From positions 1 to 22,614 of the forward strand of contig NWUY0300013602.1 in NCBI GenBank assembly GCA_004151065.3: a stretch of DNA of 22,614 nt, written 5' to 3'. Below are positions 8,222 to 16,452 of the stretch, piece by piece. The stretch comes from Larix sibirica. Its lineage: Eukaryota > Streptophyta > Pinopsida > Pinales > Pinaceae. The notes under the pieces are model-generated. The model saw only the letters and a program-made list of their open reading frames with translations, had not been told where the DNA came from and did no database searches. Each line of letters opens with the position of its first letter. The stretch's first letter is position 1. The translations under genes were made by a program, and so were the position numbers.

Positions 8222-9578
8222 GCACTACCTTGATGACCACGCGGAGACCAACTTGGAGCATACGTCACATGCTGATGTGGTAGCACCACTTGTGCGATAT
8301 GTGGCAAACTTTACTGCACTTTATTCAGCCTTGATCCACGTGCACAAACCCTTTTCTCCGCTGCTTGGTCTGTAGCCTTGTTCATTTTCACTCAGACCCG
8401 ATGTGTGGGAATTTTCCCACCTTGGTTGTGGTGCACCCTGGATCGTTTGGTGGCGATGTTGCATGCTAGTGCAGGGATGTTGGTTGTTCCATGGCGGTTG
8501 ATGTTGGCTCTTATTTCATACTATATGCTTGTTTGATGTTTCGTATGGTTGTTGCTTGGTGGTTCTTCATGGTTTGGTGTGTTGGTGTTGTGCAGACACT
8601 CTATTACGGTTTTGTGGACTCTATGGTTGAACTTGTGAAGTTGCTTCCTGGTCTAAAAACACCCTCTACAATCAAGGTATGTTCTCAACACGGCCTCTGG
8701 ATTTCATTTTTTTTGTATGTTTTTTCACAGGCTATGTTTAGCTCATGCTCCTTGGCTGTGGTTTCTATGGAAGGTAGCAGCAGGAAGGAGGCGATGGCGT
8801 CAGTTGGATGGTAGTGCGTGATCACTGTGGATGGTAGTGCATGCTCGCTCTGGATGGCAGTGAATGTTCTCTAGTAGGGATACCCTGCCATCTCTCCATG
8901 ATTATGTTTTCCAACACACTCAATTTCTCCATGGATTTTTGTTGTTGGTTATTGTTTCTTCATCTCTAGTTTGGTTGGATGTTGTTACTTGTTCGATGTT
9001 TGTCTCTAGTTTGGTTTGGTTTGAGGTTGTCTCTAGTTTGTCACCAGTTTGATGTATGTTTCTATTGTGTGCATGGACAGGGTCTTTTCCGCAATGGATT
9101 TGAAATCCCTAATGGCATTGTTCGAAGGGGATTTTCCCTATATTTGCAGTGGAAGGGTTTGTCCCTTGTTTAAATTATTGGGTCGGGGACTCATTGCAGA
9201 GGAAGGGTTTCTCCCTTAGTCCTTCTGGCTCATGTGATGTACCTTATTGTAACTATTTACGGAGGTAGGGTTTCTACTGAGGCATTTGTCGAAGTAGGGT
9301 TTTTGCTGAGGTGGGGTTTTTTTGCTGAGGTAGGGTTCTGGTCCAATTCTGAATTGCTTATGTATTGGGGTCAAATCCTATATGGCTAATATTGTTATGT
9401 GTTCTTTGTTCTGTTTTCAAAAATCGGTTTCTTGGATATGAATTATTACTGGTTATGATGTTGTTATTGGGACTAGGAAATCTACCTGTTGCTACTGGTT
9501 ATGTTTTTGTTTATGCGATTGAGAATCATGCTATTTCTATTGGCTATGTTTTGGTTGCCTGGTGAATTTACTAAAGTA
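8222..9578. other. T/G-rich region without a recognisable gene
   Basis: The plus strand is T- and G-rich, as in plant introns or UTRs. Frames up to 107 codons exist (8491-8814) but are hydrophobic and low in complexity, with no motif. A 23-bp tandem repeat lies at 8805-8873, and four spaced copies of a GAGGTAGGGTTT-like phrase lie at 9261-9335. Confidence 0.45.
8805..8873. repeat. 23-bp tandem repeat, three copies
   Basis: Units at 8805-8827, 8828-8850 and 8851-8873 share the start tggatggyagtg and diverge in the second half. Confidence 0.75.
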
Positions 9579-10177
9579 TATGGATAGTGTTAATATGTTG
9601 TTGTTGGAAAATTATATGGATATTATTAATGTGTTGCTAGAAGTATATGGATATTGTTATGAATCCTTGGTAAATTTGATCATTGAATTTGAATTCTTGG
9701 TCTGATTATGAATTATATTTGATGTTGTTAAGTGTTTGGTAGTTTTGATAGTCTTATCCCTAATCAGTTTGCCAGTATTAACCCTACTCGAAATCTTTGC
9801 TAGGCAAGTCCCACATGCCCTAAGTTTTAGATCCATGGCTCTTATACATAATTTAAGCAGAGATTGCATAGTTACTTTACTCTTTTACTTACTGCATCTA
9901 GATTGTTAGACTATGGACATTGTTAATATGTTGGTTGGTGAATTTGGTGAAGTATATGGATATTTGGTGAATGATATGGATATTGTTATGAATTCTTGGT
10001 AAAATTGATCAGTGAATATGAATTCTTGGTCCAATTATGAATTATATTTACTATTGTGAAGTGTTTGGTAGTTTTGATCTATGCAATTTGTTGTTAAGTG
10101 TTTGCTAGTTTTGATATAGGCCCTGAGTTTTAGAGACATGGATCTTATATTGAATTTAAGCAGACATTGTTAGACTA
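9579..10177. repeat. Tandem duplication (333 bp and 266 bp units)
   Basis: Unit 1 (9579-9911) and unit 2 (9912-10177) share, in order, tatggataktgttaatatg, atatggatattgttatgaat, gaattcttggtc, tatgaattatattt, aagtgtttggtagttttga, taagttttaga-like text and aatttaagcaga. Unit 2 lacks an internal block and part of the tail. Both end in attgttagactat. Divergence shows an old duplication. Confidence 0.8.
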
Positions 10178-10200
10178 TATATATATATATATATATATAT
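10176..10200. repeat. (TA)n microsatellite
   Basis: About 12 TA units, directly after the second unit of the tandem duplication and 9 bp before the first target-site duplication of LINE-3. Confidence 0.95.
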
Positions 10201-10208
10201 TACAGAGG

Positions 10209-10224
10209 AAATTAATAAATTGAA
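10209..10224. repeat. Target-site duplication of LINE-3, left copy
   Basis: aaattaataaattgaa, identical to 11529-11544 over 16 bp. The first As of the right copy may belong to the poly(A) tail, so the true duplication may be 14-16 bp. Confidence 0.88.
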
Positions 10225-10670
10225 CTTCCCTGAATGTAGGCGAAGGACGTAGAAGGGATGCGCTAGCAGACGAGGCACGTGGTGCTCTCATGCCGCCAGA
10301 CATAAATGACATGCATTAATGCCCGCATGTGGCAAGGCAAAGGGAGGCATGCAAGCGGTTAAAGGGAGGCCCCCATCCCAGGACTTGTTTACGAGGAAGT
10401 TGTAGATTTTAATGGAGAATACTCAACGAGGTAGGATGCATAGTTGGGAACTGACAGGGTTCAAGATGAATTATGTGATGGAAATTGGTGGAGATGTCAT
10501 ATCTGCCATCATGGGGGTTGTTGATAAAGGTTTTACTGGATATGCTTGTTCTCGATATGATGGTTAATTGCCACATGATGTTGAAGTTGTTTAATAAGCA
10601 GGGTTGCGAAGCTGGTGGAATTCACAACACAAGGTGGTGGTTTGTCCTCTGGGTGCCTGATCGTGGAGCC

Positions 10671-11204
10671 ATGGATCATGCCGGTGAGTTGGGAGGCTTG
10701 AATGCTCACGAAAAAAGGAAGGCCAATCGGGGGCAGATGCGTGCCATGGAAACGGCCTGTAAATATAGGGTGTCAATTTCTCCCTCCATTCGGGTGGACC
10801 TGGAATCTCTTGAGCAAGGTGTCTGGGCTGAGGTGTTAGAGAATGCGCCTTCGATGGAGACGCCCATGATCACAAAGACGTTGTCTCGGTAGGGGCTCTA
10901 TGAGAAAGCAGTCACGCTGTAATGGGTCATCAAGGGACTCTTGGTCAGCGTTCTACTTGAGAGAGAGGAGTAACAACGGGTTGAGGACATTCTTGTGGCA
11001 TTTTGGAAGGAACTGTACTATGATACCAAGCTTCTTCACATGAAGATTGATGTTGTTGGGAAGGAGCTCAGAATTCCCTACCTCCCTTAGATGCAGGTGT
11101 TTTCTCCAGTGAAGGTTGCTGCTGATACTGGGTTTCGTGACATTGTTGAAGACAAGGGATAGGTAGTGGAGGCTCATCCCTCTGCCAATACCTAGGTGCC
11201 TTAG
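10671..11204 (+). pseudogene. LINE-3 ORF3, decayed, function unknown
   Basis: From an ATG at 10671, one frame can be followed for 178 codons through five internal stops: TAG 10890, TAA 10920, TAA 10971, TAG 11088 and TAG 11160. Another TAG is at 11193, and the last at 11202 is the probable end. All are TAG or TAA, as expected from CAG/CAA. Three blocks align without gaps to the LINE-2 frame: RGQMRA...LEQGVW, YEKAVTL.WVIKGL and ILVAFWKE...RIPYLP, with about 31 identities in 80 positions by my count. The N-terminus is basic and the centre rich in Glu and Leu, probably helical. I do not recognise a family. A role as an accessory protein of the element is a guess. It could also be a captured host exon. 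Confidence 0.65.
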
Positions 11205-11528
11205 TTGTTCTAAGAATTTCCTTTGTTTGTTGTCTATTGTCTTAGTTTTTGTTATCTCCGGGCCACTGCAATTCGGGTGGTTTTATGGTGGAAAGTCTTC
11301 GGTTAAAACTTATGTATATTCGGTTGGTAGCAACCTTATCTAGTCTTAGTGTAATTAGTTTTGTTTGTACACCATATTTTCTCCTTCAGGAGAGGGTTCT
11401 GGGGCCAAACTTGTTTAATTTTCGGAATGTGCTTTGAAAGATCAGACAGCCCTAAAGAAATTTGGGCTGGTGGATGTTGTATTTTTTTATACAGTGGTTA
11501 ATATAATATAGCAAACTTAATTAAAAAA
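11205..11528 (+). other. LINE-3 3' UTR and A-rich tail
   Basis: T-rich, non-coding, ending in a taatataatatagcaaactta-like string before the A-run. LINE-2 ends in a similar string (taatataattttcttgcttac then A9), which supports a shared 3' end. Confidence 0.65.
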
Positions 11529-11544
11529 AAATTAATAAATTGAA
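11529..11544. repeat. Target-site duplication of LINE-3, right copy
   Basis: Identical to 10209-10224. It directly follows the A-rich tail. Confidence 0.88.
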
Positions 11545-12479
11545 TTAAAGAAGTTGAAACATCCTAGGAAATCATTATAGCATGACAATAGAAATGGTGA
11601 AATAGGAAATCATCATAGCATAATTATAGGAAGTTTAGTTTCCTACACTTGCTTTTTGCCCTGTTATTTCTTTCACCCAAGGTGAATTAGTGAAACTATA
11701 GTTCTAAAAGATTACTACTCTCTATCAATAATCTTGTCAAGCCCCTCCCTTCTCTCATACTACTTGCCATTAACTACTTAATATTAATTAGAAGTATATG
11801 AATAATGATAAGTTGTTGTTGTTTAGAATCAGATGGTGAATGATACATATTTGAATGCATGCCTGCCAACTTTAGATTTTGTTGCAGCCTGTAATTGAGA
11901 CCCAATTTTAGGTAACCAAACTTCATTTATATAAACAGGTAGGTAAATACAATGCCTCAATTATGTAGAAAAAAAAGGCCTATGATTTAGTGGTTTGATA
12001 TCTAACATATAACATATATCATCCCTATGGTAAGCATACAACATCCCTATGGTTGATGAGGTTTAGTATCTTCATATTGGATTCAAATTAGAACTAGCTA
12101 AACAACCAAAAAACCTATATGACAAAATCCACATTGCTTGTGGCTAGGCTAAGCATATGACATCCTTATGGTCGAATAAGTTCAGTATCTTCATTGCCTG
12201 ACATTGTTGAGTTTCCTGCAGTTGCTTGAGCCAAGTGTCTTGAGCTGCCTAAGGTTGCTTGATAAAACTAAGTTGAGCTGCCCACGTTGGCTTGAGGTCA
12301 GCCTGCTGCTTGTAGCCAAGCAGGAATCAAGAAACCATACTTATGATGTGTGCTCAACACCCTTGGGTTCATTGAAGGCCTTGGATAAGTATACATTGGA
12401 TTTCCCCTTGCACTAGTAGGGATAAAGTGGGGAGGTAGACCTGCCAAGGGTATTGGGGAATTTGGATGTTAATCAAGTC
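11545..12479. other. Intergenic, no gene; contains one spaced direct repeat
   Basis: AT-rich sequence without long frames. A plus frame of 70 codons (12204-12416) has no known feature. A 45-bp direct repeat lies at 12031-12075 and 12150-12194. The phrase cttgag(c/g)t(g/c)a-like recurs at 12225-12300. Confidence 0.5.
12031..12194. repeat. Spaced 45-bp direct repeat
   Basis: Copies at 12031-12075 and 12150-12194 match at 37 of 45 positions by my count. Both start taagcata and end agtatcttcat. They are separated by 74 bp of unrelated sequence. Confidence 0.7.
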
Positions 12480-14236
12480 TTTGAAGAATCATGTATTATT
12501 TGGAATTTGATCCGTTGAGTTGGATATCATCCTCCTGTGCTCGATCCCGTTTGCAGTATTGTCCACCTCCTCTATCATACCTCGATCATTTTGAAGTATC
12601 TATTGTGCCTTTCTTTGTTCCCTTTCATGACTTGCCAATTGTTTTTGAAGCTCCTTTTATGCACTTTATTTTTCTCTTTGAAGCCTTTCATGCTTTCTTT
12701 TTTCTACTGCAACAATTCTTGTTTCCTTCTTCTCCTTTTCCAAATCCTTCTTCCTTTGTTTTACTTCCTGCATCTCCTTTTTCTTCTGTTATGCCTATAC
12801 CAATAATGTGATGTAGTCATCTGAGGTGAGTAACTGTGAACTCATGCTTAATCAAAGATACTTTGGGTTTCCTTTCAATATTCCAACTGCCACTCTCTCC
12901 ATTGGCAACTTCAGGAATCGACCAAGTAATGGTGATTCAATTGGTTCATTGGCAGGATTAGCCGGGGGTAGTGCTCCATCCACATCTTCTTCTGGTACTT
13001 CATTGTCTACAATGTGCTCTTCAACACCCCCGACATCCACATAATAATGAACAACTTCATTGTTCAATGAAGCTAGCATCGAAGGCATGTTAAGGCTTTT
13101 GTCATTCGTGTCGGTGATCATGGATTCTCCCAGCCACTTGGGAGGTGATGGTTGGCTTGGCAATGCCAATTCCTCATTGTTTTATCCTACTGTCTGACCA
13201 CCTTCAAAGACATTCATATCAACAGTATCATTATGAATATCCCTATCAGAATCTACATATGTTTCTGTTGATCCAACAACTTCCATGTTATCTTCGATAG
13301 GTTCATGGTCATATTGAGTATCAACTACCTCTTCATCAACGTCGCCCAATGGTTGGCAATGCCCTTGAGAGAGGGACAACATGTTGTTTGCAACATATAC
13401 ATCATCTTGGCCATGTAGATCAAAGGATTGGATATAACCAGTATCATGTAGAAGAGCATCATAGTCCAATGACCATACTCTTGTCTGCCTAAATCCAACC
13501 TTGATGTTTGAGGGGGTGAGATCCCTTTTGAAAGCTTTGCTTGCAATTTCATCAAATTTTATCCCTTTTACCTCCATCCCCGAGTTCTTTTCCATCTATG
13601 CTGCTCTCTCATACTTGAAGTAAATCTTGTTAGAACCAAACACACTCACATCAAGAGGCTGCAACCTATGAGTGCTATGTGCAGGCAAAGTCAACAAGTC
13701 AATGCCTCTCATGTTTGCGTCCTCAATTTGTATAGCTAGGTGGTTTCCATGGCCATAAAAAATCAGCAGGTGTCTATTTTTGAGGTGAGACACCACCATG
13801 TACATACGTAGCAAAATGAGAAAGCCAATTTAAAAACAATTCTTTGTTCATCCATGCGTGGGGATGTGTAGCCATGCATGCCCCCGATTCACAATTTTGA
13901 ATATAGTTTTTTAGTTGATTCTTTCCCTTAAACAAATAGAACCCAAGGATTGATGCACCTATTGCATTTACACAATACATAATTGTTATCCACTCCTTGC
14001 TCTTAGGAAAAAATTTAGGCACATTCCTACTACCTCTCTTGGAAATTACCCGCATGCCTCAGTTCTCGCCTGCCTGTAACCCAGTTTCATCACAATTCCA
14101 TATGTGGTCTGGACTGTATGAATGTTTTTCATATACATTAGATGGAGTGTCATAGAACTTAGACACAACTATAGGGCATAGATTTAAAGCTCTATCTTTG
14201 TCAATCCACTCTACTGCAAGGACAATTTTAGGGGCA
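12480..14236 (-). pseudogene. Jerky/pogo-like DDE transposase, N-terminally truncated and decayed
   Basis: This is the catalytic half of a Tc1/mariner-superfamily (pogo/Jerky, DDE_1) transposase, which would cut and join DNA ends. Visible in order are NCDETG (first catalytic D, codon 14089-14091), KRGSRNVPKFFPKSKEWITI, GGVSPQ and then LLIFYGHGNH, where the second catalytic Asp of the usual DGHxSH is Tyr (codon 13755-13757). Next come LPAHSTHRLQPLDVSVF (third D, 13650-13652), SNIKVGFRQTRVW, LLTSDDY and a Lys/Glu-rich tail to about 12490. The N-terminal helix-turn-helix/CENP-B DNA-binding part is missing. Stops lie at 14056 (TGG to TGA), 13593 (CAG), 13179 (CAA) and near 12850 (CGA). A +1 shift occurs in the 5-T run at 13777-13781. 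No terminal inverted repeats were found. Confidence 0.85.
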
Positions 14237-14392
14237 AAACTTCGCCCATGGGCGAAATAATAGTGTTTTAAATTATGAATGGGTGAATTTTTATATAGAA
14301 ATGTTTTAAAATATTTTAACATAGTTAGCCCTATTTTTTTTTAATATCTAAATTATTTATCCCATCTAAAAATATAAATAAAATTCATGGTA
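14237..14392. other. AT-rich segment with 16-bp palindrome
   Basis: Short non-coding stretch between the end of transposase homology and the LINE-2 insertion. It holds the perfect palindrome ttcgcccatgggcgaa at 14241-14256, then AT-rich DNA. Confidence 0.6.
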
Positions 14393-14405
14393 ATATATTT
14401 TCACC
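14393..14405. repeat. Target-site duplication of LINE-2, left copy
   Basis: atatattttcacc directly abuts the T-run (poly(A) on minus). It matches 21560-21572 (atctattttcacc) at 12 of 13 positions, including 10 in a row. Confidence 0.7.
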
Positions 14406-14718
14406 TTTTTTTTTGTAAGCAAGAAAATTATATTACTATATAAAAAGGAAATACACGGCTTTCAAAATAGATGGCCTTGTTGGCTTAGAGACTGCGCGGC
14501 CGCCAAATATTCACCCCTGCAACTTCTAAAACAAAAAGTATACCCTTTATCATCAAAACGGAGTCCCTTCCTTTGCCCCATTACATATTCAATCATCAAA
14601 CCCCACCCCTCCCAAGATACAACTACTACCGACATACGACCAGATAAACAAGGAGGATAATCCAAACCTAGAAACATAAACATATAAAAAGACAAATAAG
14701 GGAACCAGAAAAACAACC
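14406..14718 (-). other. LINE-2 3' UTR and poly(A)
   Basis: About 300 bp follow the ORF3 stop codon (14719-14721). The end reads taatataattttcttgcttac followed by nine As (minus strand), a form common at plant LINE 3' ends and similar to the LINE-3 end. Confidence 0.7.
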
Positions 14719-15349
14719 TCAAAGCTTCTTGGCCATGGCGCCAACCGAAGAAGACGTGGCTTGACGCAGGTGTCCAGAGCGGAGGCACAGACCACCATCA
14801 ACTTTTTCAGCAACAGAAGAGCCACCCGAACCAAGAACCAAACCCTGACCGCGACCGCCATGAGCCAAGGGACCCACACCAGAATTAGCACCAGGAGGGG
14901 GATAGAGTGGAATGCCAATTTCATGGCAATGGGATTGATTTTGTTATGCATTAACTGGTTTTCATTATTATGCTCCTTCCACACTTTAACAAGATCCATG
15001 TCCCCTGCCGCTTTATTCTCCCATTTTATCAGAACATGTGACATCAAACCCTTCATGACCCAATAGGTGGTAAAAATGCGGTCGTAAGCAAAAAACCGCC
15101 TGCAGTCGAACATGGGTCTCTAACCCACTCCGTCACTTCCTCCTGGATGTCTTCCATACTGATGGCTTTGACCTGCTCCCATAAGTCTTGCTCTACCCCC
15201 TCAAGCTCTTCTTCAATGATGGGAGGAATTCATTCCTCGAAGAAACGCGTCGCCTGCACGGCCTTCTTTTGCTCACGGGTAACCCTCACAGCTCTACCTT
15301 TCCTTTCACTCTTCTCGGCCCTCTTATATTTCCTCCCCCAGGGTGCCAT
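14719..15349 (-). pseudogene. LINE-2 ORF3, about 210 codons, function unknown
   Basis: The start ATG at 15349 is chosen because it follows the TATA-like box by about 120 bp and opens a basic N-terminus, MAPWGRKYKRAEKSERKGRA, that looks like a nuclear-localisation or nucleic-acid-binding segment. A Glu-rich helical part (LEGVEQDLWEQV) comes next, then YDRIFTTYWVMKGL, LVKVWKE, a GIPLYPPPGAN stretch and a Gly/Ser-rich tail ending AMAKKL and TGA. Lesions are a TGA at 15230-15232 (CGA expected), a 1-bp loss near 15114 and another near 14922. Three blocks align gaplessly to LINE-3 ORF3. The Gly/Ser-rich tail is not evident in LINE-3. No family is recognised. A chaperone-like or RNA-binding helper is possible but unproven. 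Confidence 0.68.
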
Positions 15350-15471
15350 GACTATTCACCAAGGGGAAAATCTCTTTGCCACACACAGAGATTTATGGTT
15401 AAAAGAAAGCACTAGCTCAGAAAGGAAAGCTTTGATAAGAAACTTGCAATTGAGCTTGATTTTTCCCTCCA

Positions 15472-15479
15472 TATTTATA
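15472..15479 (-). promoter_or_regulatory. TATA-box-like sequence before ORF3
   Basis: On the minus strand ctataaatat fits the plant TATA consensus TATAAATA. It lies about 122 bp before the ORF3 start codon, which would leave a 5' leader of roughly 90 nt. AT-rich matches arise by chance, so this is suggestive only. Confidence 0.4.
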
Positions 15480-15742
15480 GCATTCCAACCAAGCCACATA
15501 TGAATGGCCTTCATTAATAGGATGTACTACATTTCTGATCGCAGGATAATACCTGCAGATCTGTAATCTTTCCACATTAGATTATCGTACTTCGTCCTCC
15601 GTTCAAGGACCTTTCCATAACCACACCTCATCATGACTAGATAGGGTACTTAATTGCTCTATTTGATGGATGTTAAGTTGGTTAATACAACTGCCATCCG
15701 TAGGAAAAGGGCCGTGATTAATCCAGGTGGCCACTGTAACTT

Positions 15743-15750
15743 CCACGTGG
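15743..15750. promoter_or_regulatory. G-box-like palindrome CCACGTGG
   Basis: CACGTG core about 265 bp upstream of the TATA-like box on the minus strand. G-boxes bind plant bZIP/bHLH factors. Function here is speculative. Confidence 0.3.
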
Positions 15751-15845
15751 GTCCTATCCAAGTTATCATCCTGATGCCTCACGTTCTCCCTTTCTTCTCA
15801 CACGCATCAAATGTCCTGAGCTGCCAGATGAGTGCATTGATTAGC

Positions 15846-16452
15846 CTAGTCAACAGCATGAAAGCATGACAACTGACCCTCCACGTCTCTTCCTTGTTTT
15901 TTTCCCCCCACAATGGCCAAGTAGTCTACCACCTCGTTCCCTTCGCTTTTAACGTGGACAAAGGCCCAAGCATGAGGTTCATTCGGGCACGTAGCAAAAT
16001 TTTCCACCCTGTAAGTTAATCGTCAGCTGTTAGCCACCTTTGCAACAATTTTCCCATTCTGGATCCTCTTTTCCATCTAGATGATGATGTTCAAATCCAC
16101 CTCCACCACCGTCGTCTCCCAACCATTGTTATCGATCAATCGAAGACCATACAGAGGGCCTTCCATCTCGGATGCGTTGCTCGTTTCGTGGCCTATGAAC
16201 TGTGATAAACCCGCAAAATGCCCCTTCTGAATTTTTTATCACTCCACCAAAGCCTGTAGAGCCCAGGTTTCCCTCAAAGGCCCCATCAAAATTCAATTTG
16301 AAACGGTCCTCTAGTGGGGGAGACCAAACATACGAGCTGTCGAGAGGGACTCTTTTGGGTTTCAGTTGGACCCATCCTTGGATTGAAATGTTGATACCCC
16401 AACTAGCCAGAATTCTTTTCTCCGGGTCTCCCATATCCCAGTCCTTTTTCAT
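15846..16452 (-). pseudogene. LINE-2 RNase H domain (C-terminus of ORF2), frameshifted
   Basis: The frame at 16129-16452 carries LNFDGAFEGNLGSTGFGG, the first strands and first catalytic Asp of RNase H. After a shift near 16185, another frame continues with SEMEGPLYGLRL (Glu), VEVDLNIII (Asp) and NEVVDYLA (last Asp, codon 15924-15926). All four acidic positions are thus present. The frame ends at a TAG at 15846-15848. Internal stops include III*MEK and ANS*RL. Its partner in retrotransposition is the RT in the same polyprotein. Confidence 0.8.

Larger units (their letters stand above)
10225..11528 (+). mobile_element. LINE-3: 5'-truncated LINE carrying ORF3
   Basis: A 1.3-kb insertion with perfect 16-bp target-site duplications and an A-rich 3' end (11523-11530), the signature of L1-type retroposition. 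At 10233-10277 one frame reads into DALADEA, which fits the last helix of a LINE RNase H (final catalytic D codon at 10257). A spacer of about 390 bp and a decayed ORF3 (10671-11204) follow, then a 3' UTR of about 320 bp. The same order of RNase H end, spacer, ORF3, UTR and poly(A) occurs in LINE-2. A 17-bp spacer block (10318-10334) matches LINE-2 at 14 of 17 positions. So this is a 5'-truncated relative of LINE-2, on the opposite strand. Confidence 0.8.
15350..15845 (-). other. Spacer between ORF2 and ORF3 in LINE-2
   Basis: Non-coding on inspection: stops occur in all three minus frames. It holds the TATA-like box (15472-15479) and a CCACGTGG palindrome containing a G-box core (15743-15750). 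A 17-bp block at 15822-15838 matches the LINE-3 spacer at 14 of 17 positions. Confidence 0.6.

Noticed and set aside
8677-8730. Possible intron (AAG/GTATGT ... TTTTTTCACAG/G)
   Set aside because: The splice signals look good, but the intron would be 54 bp, short for plants, and no convincing exons flank it.
8491-8814. Plus-strand frame of 107 aa
   Set aside because: Low-complexity, T/G-driven composition with no motif. It lies in a repeat-rich non-coding region.
12491-12811. Two overlapping hydrophobic plus-strand frames (106 and 89 aa)
   Set aside because: They are the antisense of the Lys/Glu-rich C-terminal tail of the minus-strand transposase. AAA/GAA/AAG codons read backwards give Phe/Ser/Leu.
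14237-14322. First 29 codons of the frame starting at 14322 as the transposase N-terminus
   Set aside because: The sequence is AT-driven and unlike the family. Homology begins at about 14236.
14406-15349. ORF3 region of LINE-2 as an independent retroposed host gene
   Set aside because: The only poly(A) tail pairs by target-site duplication with the LINE-2 5' end, and LINE-3 repeats the same RNase H-spacer-ORF3 order. The idea stays possible but is less likely.
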